Assembly: GCA_036245525.1 (NCBI GenBank)
Contig: BTPG01000001.1
Location: forward strand, 178,706,958 to 178,770,957
Length of the DNA: 64,000 bases
Source: Semisulcospira habei
Taxonomy: Eukaryota; Mollusca; Gastropoda; Semisulcospiridae
Direction of reading: 5' to 3'
The notes under the pieces are model-generated. The model made no database searches and was not told the DNA's origin. It worked only from the letters and a program-made list of their open reading frames with translations. Position 1 is the stretch's first letter. Every line of letters starts with the position of its first letter. The translations under genes were made by a program, and so were the position numbers. Positions 1 through 8,883 of the stretch are shown here, in pieces.

Positions 1-42
1 CCAGTAACACCCAAAGCCGTTGACCCATTTTATATGCAGTAA
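1..42 (+). CDS. C-terminal end of the 157-aa Polinton membrane protein (partial)
   Basis: The first 14 codons end in VDPFYMQ and a TAA. They match the end of the intact 157-aa gene at 14002-14475 and the related genes in C and D. The rest lies outside the window. Function unknown. Confidence 0.8.
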   Translation, partial: PVTPKAVDPFYMQ

Positions 43-77
43 ATAAAAATATTATTTTAATTTTATTGCCTTAGAAA

Positions 78-308
78 ATGAGCGACACAAAGAACTTGAT
101 GAACCTTGTCTATCACTCTGCCGTAATTAGTGGATTAGCAGTAGCTTATTTTATGCTGGGAAAAAGTCTACTCAAAATGAAATCAGCAGACCTCAGTAGA
201 CTCGATTTCGAAGACAGCACTAAGCTAATTGTAGTTGTTACAGCGTCGATTGCGACAAAAGACTTTCTTGTCAAGCAGGGAATTATTCCCGAAAATGTTT
301 CTATGTAA
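78..308 (+). CDS. Small Polinton membrane protein (76 aa), function unknown
   Basis: An intact 76-codon frame. Residues about 9-30 are hydrophobic (YHSAVISGLAVAYFMLGKSL), followed by a charged stretch and a second hydrophobic stretch at about 49-58 (LIVVVTASIA). This suggests a small membrane or membrane-associated protein. The same gene stands at the same place in all four copies: intact at 13735-13965 and 35916-36146, damaged at 25746-25977. It lies between the 157-aa and 144-aa genes, with an AATAAA-rich spacer of a few bases on each side. I recognise no family beyond Polinton linkage. Confidence 0.8.
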   Translation: MSDTKNLMNLVYHSAVISGLAVAYFMLGKSLLKMKSADLSRLDFEDSTKLIVVVTASIATKDFLVKQGIIPENVSM

Positions 309-316
309 ATAAAAAT

Positions 317-751
317 ATGGCAACGATAGCTATTATGATTGGTGGGGCAGTTGTTAATGCTCTGGCATTCAGTGGCTCAAACTACCTCTTTTCAAAAATG
401 GGTAGAGAAGAATCAGCAGAAGAAATGAAACGTCACAATGAGGCAACAGAGAAACTCGCTCAAGCTCAACAAGAATATGAAAAGAATAGAATTGAGAAAC
501 TTGATTTCATCAATGAAAAACTCAGGCTTGAAGGTCACGCACAGCATACGTTTTCAAATACAGACGAAGCAATCAGGGAATATTTTCTTGTCACGGGTGA
601 AGACATGTCTATCCCAAAACCAAAAGTAAGTGACTACTATCAACCAAGCACACAACAAAGAAACGGGGAGATAATCTTTGTTCTAGTGGGAATGATATTT
701 GTTTATTTTACTGGAGTTTTCATTGCTAGAAAAAATGGCAGCCGAAAATAA
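317..751 (+). CDS. Polinton coiled-coil membrane protein (144 aa), function unknown
   Basis: The N-terminus is hydrophobic (residues 2-20). It is followed by a long charged helical region rich in E, K and Q (about 30-75), which is probably a coiled coil. The C-terminus has a clear transmembrane segment at about 116-137 with a basic tail (RKNGSRK). The stop overlaps the integrase start by 17 bases, so the two genes are translated from overlapping frames. Full-length homologues are at 13289-13723 and 36158-36598. The two-ended membrane topology suggests a structural or membrane-remodelling role, but no function can be assigned. Confidence 0.8.
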   Translation: MATIAIMIGGAVVNALAFSGSNYLFSKMGREESAEEMKRHNEATEKLAQAQQEYEKNRIEKLDFINEKLRLEGHAQHTFSNTDEAIREYFLVTGEDMSIPKPKVSDYYQPSTQQRNGEIIFVLVGMIFVYFTGVFIARKNGSRK

Positions 752-1700
752 ACTATCTAAAATATATTACTCACCATCAGTGTATTGGAAAGGGCAAACA
801 GCTATTGAAAAATTACATGCCGCTGTGGGCGGAGATATAACACTCAATCAAGTCAAGCAATGGTTACAGAGACAGGCAATTTGGCAGATATATCTCCCTG
901 CTCCAAGAAAGATAACAAGACCTCATTTTGAGAACACAACACCAAATGACACACATCAAATGGACCTCCTGTTCCTACCGCATGACACAATAAAAAAGAA
1001 ACGATACAAATATGCATTAACTGTCGTTGACATAGCTTCAAGGTACAAAGACGCTGAACCCATATCTGACAAAACAGCCAGTACAGTTGCGAATGCTTTA
1101 TCAAGTATCTATAAAAGAGGCCCCTTAAGATACCCCAGACTAGTGCAAGTTGATGATGGATCTGAATTTAAGGGCGCAGTTAATCAGTTATTTGCTAAGC
1201 ATGGTGTACTGGTCAGACGAGGCATTCCAGGTGTACACAGATCACAGGCAATTGTAGAGAACTTTAACAAACAGTTGTCAGAGAGACTTTTCAGTTACCA
1301 GTATTCTAAGGAACTCATGCATGACACCCGTAACACGGAGTGGGTAAAGAGATTACCACATGTGATAAAAGCAATGAACAATGAAGGACACCCTAAGCCT
1401 GCTGATGCTATTAAATTGAAAACAATTACAGAGCCAAAAACAGGACCAACCCCACCTCCAGACACAAGTTTATTTACCAAACAGGTGAGATATTTATATC
1501 AACCAGGTGAGGCTGAGAACGACGACAGACGCAGGGCAACAGACCCCATCTGGTCAACGTCTGTACACAATATAAAAAAAATAATTCCCGGTCCTGACGC
1601 AACAATATATTACCTGTTCGACCCTGCACCCCAGAGGGCATTTGTCAGAGAAGAATTACAGATTATTCCCCCAGACACCGTTACTCATTTCAGTAACTAA
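735..1700 (+). CDS. INT: Polinton integrase (rve family, DDE)
   Basis: A retrovirus-like integrase that would insert the element DNA and create the 6-bp target duplication. I chose the start at 735 (MAAENKLSK) because copies B, C and D align from there; the open frame itself begins at 699 inside the upstream gene. The N-terminal helical region (about 1-60) is followed by the rve core with catalytic acidic residues D77 (HQMDLLF), D140 (VQVDDGSEF) and E175 (IVENFNK), with 34 residues between the last two. The C-terminal 100 residues look like the usual beta-rich DNA-binding tail. At 321 aa it is intact, and it is the best preserved integrase in the window. Its 3' end overlaps the convergent PolB gene by 45 bp. 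Confidence 0.93.
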   Translation: MAAENKLSKIYYSPSVYWKGQTAIEKLHAAVGGDITLNQVKQWLQRQAIWQIYLPAPRKITRPHFENTTPNDTHQMDLLFLPHDTIKKKRYKYALTVVDIASRYKDAEPISDKTASTVANALSSIYKRGPLRYPRLVQVDDGSEFKGAVNQLFAKHGVLVRRGIPGVHRSQAIVENFNKQLSERLFSYQYSKELMHDTRNTEWVKRLPHVIKAMNNEGHPKPADAIKLKTITEPKTGPTPPPDTSLFTKQVRYLYQPGEAENDDRRRATDPIWSTSVHNIKKIIPGPDATIYYLFDPAPQRAFVREELQIIPPDTVTHFSN

Positions 1701-4700
1701 GTCATCAATTAATTCATCAACCAGTTCATCAGCTATTTCTTCAGATAACTTGAGCCTGTAATGACCAGGTGCATAAGCTTTTTCCTTACTGTGAAACACT
1801 CGTTTCGTGTCTCCAACTGCAAGTGACTTCTTATGTGTTTGAATTATTTCAAGATTATGTTTGTTTGATCTCAGTGACTTGTTTGGATAATCAGGCATTA
1901 ATGCACCATCTAACACTTGCTTGTAATGTTCATGACGTATGTCTTTATTTTTTATTGCTGTTTTTTTTTATTCCTTTGGCTTTCAACTGACTTCCCTTCT
2001 GGTGCAGTATAGAATACATTTTTGATCTCAGTCCAACGTACTCAACTATTGGCACACCATTTAGTTCATCCTTAAACTTACCAGGCACTTTCTTGTTTTG
2101 TGTGCTGAACAGCGGGTGGTCTTTAGTGTAATCAGGCGTGTCATACATGTGTAGTTCTGTTTTCATGTCTTCATAAAAGTCTTCAGTAGGCACATCAATG
2201 ATCATAGAGTCAGTGTCAGTGTATAACAGACGACAGTCAGGATACTTTAATTTGAAGTAATCATAATAAAATTCAAGCATCACCAGTTTTGACAACTCCA
2301 GAATTGCCATACCAATGAATACTGGCTTGTCCAGTTTAACAATCTTTTTTTTGAGTGACACAGCATACAATGATGAATGAAATTCTTTATACCCTGTGTA
2401 TTGAGGCTTACCTGTAAGTTTAATTGCACCCAATTCAGTTGTGACCAGTCTCACATCTTTTCTGTGATGGGGATTTTCCATTGTCTTGCCAAAACAGGCA
2501 TTGTTCATAAGCTTAAAGAAGTCTTTGTCAAATGCAGTGTTGCCGTCTCTGGCACGAAGGGTTGTGTTCTTCATTATGTAATCTTTCATGAAAGCACTCT
2601 GATCAAATTGAATTCCTCTGTGAACTTTCTTTAGTACTAACCCGTGTCTGATGTAAAACTGCAGCAAACGATAGTGACAAACGTAATTGAATTTGTCATT
2701 CAAATTTGGCACAAGTTTAGTGTCTTCTTTTTTCCCCGTCATACTCATTTTCTCAACAGCCAACGGATAATCACTGTGGTAATCATGTAGATGGTGTGGG
2801 TACTCTAGGTCAACTTCAAAGATCCAACCCTTCGCGTCGTTTCAGTCAAGATTCATAATATTGTTTGTTAACCCTGTTATGTCATACTGTGACAAATCAT
2901 ACAGACAAAAGTTTTTCAAGGGCAATAACTCACACATTGCGAACCCATACAAATTGTTTGAGTCAAGGTACGTAATGAATGACCTTGACCTTGAGGGGTC
3001 AAAGTCAAGGTCATCAAGATATTTATTGTTGGCTTTGGCATAGTTGTTCGCTGCAATACTAATACCACCTCTCAATCCACGTTCCACCATTTCACCCATC
3101 GTACGATCAGACAACAGGTCTATAAATATCTTACTGGATTTCAAAAATGCATCCCATGTCATGCCAGGACTAGTTATGTAGCAGGCTGGGTCAAGTCTGT
3201 AGTGTAACATACCCTTTTCACGGTAACTTTCAAATACGTCTGCTAGTAAGCAAACGTCAGCTTTCAAGTACTGATCGTGGTAGTCACCAATCGTCTGACA
3301 CCCTAACTTCCCCCACGCATCAAGAGCGTGTTGATATTCAGAGTCAGAAATACCTTTGCCAGTTAGTGTGGAATAAAAATTTTCTTTTGGTGGCAGTCTC
3401 CTTTCTTCAAACACAACCCAGTGATCAATGTACTCATACGGATACACACCTTTCTTAAACAAGTCTGGCTCAAAATATTTACTCGTTATTGGATACTCAG
3501 TCAGTCCTTCTGCCAGACTAGCAAGACCTAAAGACAAATGTTGCATGGAGTCATAAAATGCTAATTTATCTAACCTAAAAGTCAAGTATTTCTCAGTTGT
3601 CTGGGCAATACAACATATGTTTTTGTACGACTCATCTACAGCCTGCATGATAATGTGTGAATCATACCCTTTGAGATTGTGGAAAAAGATTGGTAACTTG
3701 TATGTCTTAGGATCTATTTTTAATAACAAGTTACAATTATTATGTGCAGCTCCTCTGTAACGCCCAGTTATGTGATCGTGGTCACGAACTTTATCACCAC
3801 CTAAAGGTTGTTCACAAATCCAACACGTCACAGCTGTATCAAATTTTAGTTTGTCTTCTTCTGTCATCACCAAAGTCATCTGACATGTTGTGAGATATTG
3901 TACTACCTGACTATACAGATGTCTCATTTCTGTTAAAAACAAGCATGCTGCATTTTCACCCCTGTAGATAACAGGTTCTGAATGAAGACCGTCTGACCTA
4001 ACAAGAATGTATCCAAAAGAACACACCACTTGGTCACTCAGTTTTATAGTCTTTGGTAATGACTCTGGAACAGGACCCTCATATGGTATTACTAATGAAT
4101 CAAAATCAGCGTATACTATAAATGGCAGCTTTTGCTGATTCCCATAGTTCTTAAAATACACTTGACTACCAGGATCTGGGTACTTAAGTACAGTTTGTAT
4201 GTCATCAGCTGACCTGCAGTGTAGAATGTGATTATGTGCTATTTTAATAGAAGAGAATCTCTGTAAACATCTCTTGAACACTTCCTGTTTCCCATTGTGT
4301 TTCGTTGTATGTGCATGAATTAGACGTGACATATTCCTGATAATTGTGTAGTGAAAGTTATTGTCATCTCCAATTAGCAACATGTCAACATGTTTATCTT
4401 CTGACTGACCATAGGTTGGAGCAATTGGGGACACTCTAATTGGCTGTAACTTGTTCTCAGATTCATTATCCCACACAAACACATTCACAGATATACCAGG
4501 ATTTAATTTTTCAAACAAGTCTATGTCCTCTATTTTAACAGGGAACTCAATGCCACTAAAGTTGAGTTCATTTACAAATTTGATGTAGTTAGATACGCGA
4601 TCAGGTCTTGACCTCACAAAGTGTAGTTTAGCAAGCACACACCTCTTGGCTTGACTTCGCGAACGAAGATTTTATAGGAGTTTCCCACGACGTCTGCAGG

Positions 4701-6121
4701 CTTGTTCGTGGCTGCGGAGGCCAATCCGAGACAGGCAGGTTCGACCGCAGTGGCTGCAGGGGAAGGTATGGCCGGGGTTCTGAGCTGCGGCATCTCTGTT
4801 TTTTCTCCTGAGCCGCTTGTCCTTAAGGCTAGCTCTGTGAGAGTCCTCAAAGGAGACAGCTGCCTTGTAAATGGTGGAGCGCCAGGTGTCACGGTCCGCA
4901 GCAAGCGAAGACCACTGGTGGTGGTCGTTTTGGCAGGCACTAAGTGACTTCTTGAGACAGTCTTTGTATCTCTTCTTTGGTGCCCCTCTGTCACGGTGTC
5001 CAGTAGCAAGCTCGCCGAACAGGGTGATCTTTGGTAGGCGATGATCCTCCATCCTGGAGACATGCCCCGCCCAGCGGAGCTGTGTCCGCAGCAGCAAAGC
5101 CTCGATGCTCACAGTTTCAGCCTGTTCAAGGACCTCGACGTTGGTGACATAGTCACTCCAGTGAATGCCCAGGATGGTACGCAGGCAGCGCTTGTGAAAG
5201 CGTTCGAGGAGTAGTAGTTGGCTGCGGTAGAGGGCCCAGGACTCGGAACCATACAGCAGGGTGGTGAGGACCACAGCTCTGTACACGCTGATCTTGGTGC
5301 CTGTTTTCAGCTGTTGATTGTGCCACACCCGCTTGAAAAGTCGCCCGAAAGCGCTGTTCGCTTTTGCCAGCCTGCTGTCAAGCTCCTTGTCCAGCTTGGC
5401 GTCCGACGTGATAATGCAGCCAAGGTAAGTAAACTGGTGCACTGACTTTAGTTCAGACTCGCCAATGGTGATGTGAGGAGGGCGATACACTGTCTTGGGT
5501 GCCGGCTGATGGAGGACCTCTGTCTTTTTCAGACTGACCTCGAGTCCAAAGAGCTGGGCAGCATCTGCGAAGCAAGACGTGATGCGCTGCAGGGCTCTCT
5601 CTGTGTGTGCAACGAGGGCAAGCACACACCACATGAAACAGAAATTGTCTTTGTTCTGAATATTAACAACAGCTTTTTTGTTTGCAACCTCTGTTGGCAG
5701 TGGTATCCATTTTACCTAATATAGGATGATACCTAGACTGTTTTAGTTGTAGTTCATGTACATGTCCTTCGTGCCAACCTGACCCCTTCATTTTTGCACT
5801 GTCGATTGCCTGGAGAAAGTCAGGTAATAGTCTGTCTCTAAACACGTTCTCCAATTCTCTTCTTGTGTTAACAGTGTGTTGTCTTGTTGATATATACGAT
5901 ACAATTAATTCACCGTTCATTCTAGTGAATTCGATTTTCGCAACAATCTGAATCTTAACACTGCCTGTGATAAGATTTTGTTGTATGACAGAAAAAGAGT
6001 TTTCTATTGATTCATAAACATTATTAGTATTGGATATGGGTAAGTTTGTTGTGTGAAACACGTTTCTTAAACTAGATGAGCCAGGGTTTGATGGGCCAGG
6101 GCTTTGTGAATTGTCCGTCAT
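1656..6121 (-). pseudogene. PolB: Protein-primed family B DNA polymerase, copy A (interrupted)
   Basis: Homologous to the ~1160-aa PolB of copy B. Readable parts are the N-terminus (5663-6121), a middle part with exonuclease and polymerase motif A (2842-4638), a part with motifs B and C (1945-2763; NNACFGK, YTDTDS) and the C-terminus (1656-1916). Lesions are a small indel near 5710, a LINE inserted at 4644-5617 with a 13-bp target duplication, an in-frame TGA at 2842-2844 replacing Arg, and an indel in a T run near 1961-1969. The exonuclease I motif reads DFD where copy B has DFE. The gene faces integrase, and their ends overlap at 1656-1700. Confidence 0.93.
4644..5617 (-). mobile_element. 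5'-truncated LINE (zinc-finger tail family, 'LINE-Z'), copy 1
   Basis: The reverse-strand frame (4672-5617) is the C-terminal part of a non-LTR retrotransposon reverse transcriptase. It ends in a CxxC...HxxxxC zinc-finger-like motif (CSHCGRTCLSRIGLRSH). The element is flanked by a perfect 13-bp duplication GCAAGCACACACC (4631-4643 and 5618-5630), so it is a genuine target-primed insertion into PolB. It starts just downstream of the FADD catalytic motif, so it is dead on arrival. The 3' end has no poly(A); it carries the hairpin CTTCG-TTCG-CGAAG followed by TCAAGCCAAGA. Three more copies lie at 18083-19164, 50318-51036 and 54291-55016. Confidence 0.92.
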
Positions 6122-6475
6122 TTTTATTTGTCCGTCAAAATAATAAATGAAAAAATATTACTGCTACCACAGTAAACATATTACCTATTTTCTGCACATG
6201 GGACATAATCACTTTAAAAAGTCATCCAGTCAACCACTAAACAGGAACTTGTCTCCCATAGACTTATAAGCTCACCCACAGATTTTAAGAATCATTTTTA
6301 CCCCTCTGACTGGTGTGTGTGTGTGTGTGTGGTTGTAATAATAAATCCAAAGAAAAATTAAACAATAAATAAATAAATAAATAAAAAATATATCTTTCTT
6401 TTTCTAAAAATAAATCTATGAGAAAAAATTTTTTTTTATTTTTTAATAAAAGGGCTGCTTTGGTGACCTTCCACC

Positions 6476-6582
6476 TGCTTTCACAGGAATCGATGTAACC
6501 CGGGTTAGCTGCGCTATTAACCCCCTATGGAGGGGGTTAACCCGGCGGGTAGCGCATTCACCTTTTCCTGTGAAAGCCCTGT
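6476..6582. repeat. Foldback (nested palindrome)
   Basis: Outer arms CTTTCACAGGAA and TTCCTGTGAAAG enclose an inner perfect stem TTAACCCCCT/AGGGGGTTAA with an ATGG loop, plus GC-rich partly matching arms between them. The structure suggests a small non-autonomous element or recombination product. Family unknown. Confidence 0.65.
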
Positions 6583-7417
6583 AGTGTTGAGAATGTCAAC
6601 TGGACGCAATCGGGAAACGATCCCCGGCACAGTAAGGTTAGTTTGATCAAGACTAAGCCCCACTAAACCAGAAGTATCCTCACGGCCATAAGCAGTCCCA
6701 AAGAAAACTTTGGCTGTTTATGTTTATGTATTTATGTTTGTCTGTTGACTGAAATCCTGAAAAAGCAGTGCTCATGAGAATCTAACCAAGATAAAATATC
6801 GAGAAATTAAACCTACAAAGAAAGAGGCTCATGAGAATCTAAGTCTTTTGTAAAAATAATCTCTGGTTTTTACCTCCTCAAATGGAGGAAGTCAGATGTG
6901 TCAGAGTCATGTGATTCTTGTACAGTAACAGTACGCCTCAAGCACTAGACGGCGCAGAGAGGGCTGAATGAATGAACAGTACACTTCGCTAACAAGCCCC
7001 AACAGGGTCAGACACTACCAGGAAGTAAAATATTATTGCACTGAGTGGTGAGTGGTGTGTTTTGAGTCGGGTGTATGTTTAATGTTTTGTGTGTGTGCAT
7101 GCGTGTGCGTGTGTGCGTGCGTGTGTTTGTCTGTGTGTCAGTGTATGTGTGTGTGTGTGTGTGTGTGTTACCTATCTACCTCTAACAAAACCTGTTTGGC
7201 TTAAATAGCATGTTTTCAAAGTTACAGTTGACACACACTGGAATTGAAACGGTTGGCTAGTGTCAATATACCTGGCTGGGAGCTGAGAGCAAATAACACT
7301 CTAAGCCGGTAAACAAAACCTGTTCGCCCAGACAAAGGTTGGGGGAGGGGGTAATGGGTAGTGTGTACAAAACTTGCCTGTGTAAGCGACACACAACTCC
7401 GTCAGTGTTTCATGTAT

Positions 7418-7455
<38 letters not shown>

Positions 7456-7621
7456 TTTGTGTGTGTGTGTGTGTGCACAGGCCTTGAAAAAGAATGGAAT
7501 GTGTCTTCTGCTATTGAAAAGCGGGCGCGAGAGATAATACAAGGTAAACAAACACTGACACTACCCGACAGCAGATCAGACTCAGGCTTACATAAAATTG
7601 TACTGACATGAGTGTCTGTAA

Positions 7622-7627
<6 letters not shown>

Positions 7628-7676
<49 letters not shown>

Positions 7677-7757
7677 AGTGTTTGTAAGTGCGTGCGTGCG
7701 TGCGTGCGTGTGTTTGTTTGTTTGTTTGTTTGTTTGTTTGTTTGTTTGTTTGTTTGT
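7628..7757. repeat. Compound microsatellite (GT)n-(GTGC)n-(GTTT)n
   Basis: A run of about 24 GT units is followed by GTGC and then GTTT units. Both strands give spurious open frames (Val-Cys, His-Thr and Lys-Gln-Thr-Asn repeats), which are not genes. Confidence 0.95.
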
Positions 7758-8222
7758 AAGATATTACTTGTTGGTTTCTTATCCAACTGTTTATAGTGCA
7801 GAGTATGGCCACCATTTGATTTCTCGGGTACCAGTCATGAGTATATATGAAGTCGACTAATAGCTTTCAAAAGCCGGCTTATTCATAAACTGAAGTGACA
7901 CCTCTCTCACAGTTGAATAGCGACGCGCGTGGTAAAGCAAACACAGGTGGCTTGCAAAGGACATGTGAATAACTTACTCGCTGAGATCCCCCTTCATGAA
8001 TATCAAGATAGGGTTAGTAGATATTGAAAAACTATTAGATAGGTGTTGTGAATACACACTTAAGCATGGCGCATAACGATCTAGCAGCTATAAATAACGA
8101 TATAGGGTTGGTGCATATCCATCTATTTATGAATACATTGTAAGTGCTGTGAATATTTTATTCTGGTCTAGACTGCTGGCGACGGGCTGTGTTTACGTAC
8201 ATCAGTCATATGAGCTAATTAA

Positions 8223-8466
8223 GAGAGAGAGGAATACTGAGAGAATTAAAGTATTATTAACACAATGACTGAGTTAACCCCTTAAGTATTATTTTTGATT
8301 TTCATAAAAATGTGGCTGTTTAAATAATAATGATTTAGGGGTAACTTCCAATGGTATTTACTCTGTGCTGGGGACATGGATATGGATGGTCAAAAAGATA
8401 AAATTAAGGGGGTTAACTCAGTCATTGTGTTAATGAAGCTTTAATTCTTTCAGTATTCCTCTCTCT
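8223..8466. mobile_element. MITE-like element with ~60-bp terminal inverted repeats
   Basis: The left arm (about 8223-8285) and right arm (about 8404-8466) are near-perfect reverse complements. They share AGAGAGAGGAATACTGA and CACAATGACTGAGTTAACCC, separated by about 120 bp of non-coding DNA. It ends exactly where the small-protein gene of copy B starts to match its homologues. No target duplication is evident, because the left flank does not match that gene. Confidence 0.75.
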
Positions 8467-8789
8467 CAAAGATGTTAAGTGTTTTTATGACTTAAAAACA
8501 CGTGTGTTTGGACCCAGCTTTAAACTCTCAACACCGTCAATAAGGATATACATGACATATAACGTTACTTTGGAATATTCAGATGGATTACCACGTTATG
8601 ATTATGAGACTGACAAATGCTTTTAAAGATTATAATGCTGACAGTGGCCACTTGCGTTGGTTTGAGGTACTGTGTGAAGACATATTTAATCAATTAAGAA
8701 AACTACATTGTTACATTGAAAGTGTTACGTTCAATAAAGTGATATTACACCTGCAGGACAAGACTTCAAGACAAACACCAGGAAAGTAG
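8467..8789 (+). pseudogene. Small variable Polinton protein, copy B (5' truncated, frameshifted)
   Basis: The translation at 8467-8615 (FKDV... then LSTP and YNV-L-Y) and then at 8583-8789 (WFEVLCEDIFNQLRKL, FNKVILHLQ) matches the intact 115-aa protein at 30880-31227. There is a frame change near 8620. The first ~20 codons are missing to the left, where a MITE-like element sits. The gene lies directly upstream of PolB as in the other copies. Function unknown. Confidence 0.7.
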
Positions 8790-8883
8790 TTGACTTGTTT
8801 ATCATAACTACAGATAATACAGTATTACATATGGTGTGACAATGGTAATTTTTTTATTTTATTATTTTGTTGGACAAATAAAA

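Larger units (their letters stand above)
1..6160 (+). mobile_element. Polinton/Maverick copy A, left half (partial)
   Basis: The block carries the end of a 157-aa family gene, the 76-aa and 144-aa membrane protein genes and integrase on the plus strand, then PolB on the minus strand. This is the left-half order of copies C and D. The element enters from upstream of the window, so its left TIR is not visible. Similarity to the other copies stops about 30-40 bases beyond the PolB start, and no ATPase or capsid genes follow. Whether A is a separate truncated element or the original left half of the element whose right half begins near 14976 cannot be decided here. Confidence 0.9.
6122..8222. other. 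Non-coding interval between copies A and B
   Basis: No supported gene. It holds AT-rich low-complexity sequence (6300-6440), a foldback (6476-6582), several (TG)n tracts (about 6317-6332, 7084-7168, 7418-7471, 7628-7674), a (GTGC)n stretch and a (GTTT)n tract (about 7709-7757). Short open frames across the microsatellites are repeat artefacts. It may be host DNA or decayed repeats. Confidence 0.6.

Noticed and set aside
2377..2634. 85-codon frame antisense to PolB, also at 11395-11652
   Set aside because: It mirrors the conserved PolB codons in two copies and has no independent support.
4672..5634. A single 320-codon protein starting MWCVLA on the minus strand
   Set aside because: The first six residues are PolB; the rest is inserted LINE. 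The join is the insertion point, so it is not a real fusion gene.
5473..5724. Plus-strand frames antisense to the LINE-Z reverse transcriptase
   Set aside because: They recur only where the LINE recurs and are shadows of its GC-rich coding strand.
6500..6660. tRNA gene or tRNA-derived SINE in the GC-rich stretch
   Set aside because: Some bases recall A and B box motifs, but no cloverleaf can be drawn and the arms fit a simple foldback better.
7511..7860. Several open frames of 60-90 codons on both strands, rich in His-Thr, Val-Cys or Lys-Gln-Thr-Asn
   Set aside because: They are translations of (GT)n, (GTGC)n and (GTTT)n repeats, with no start context or homologue.
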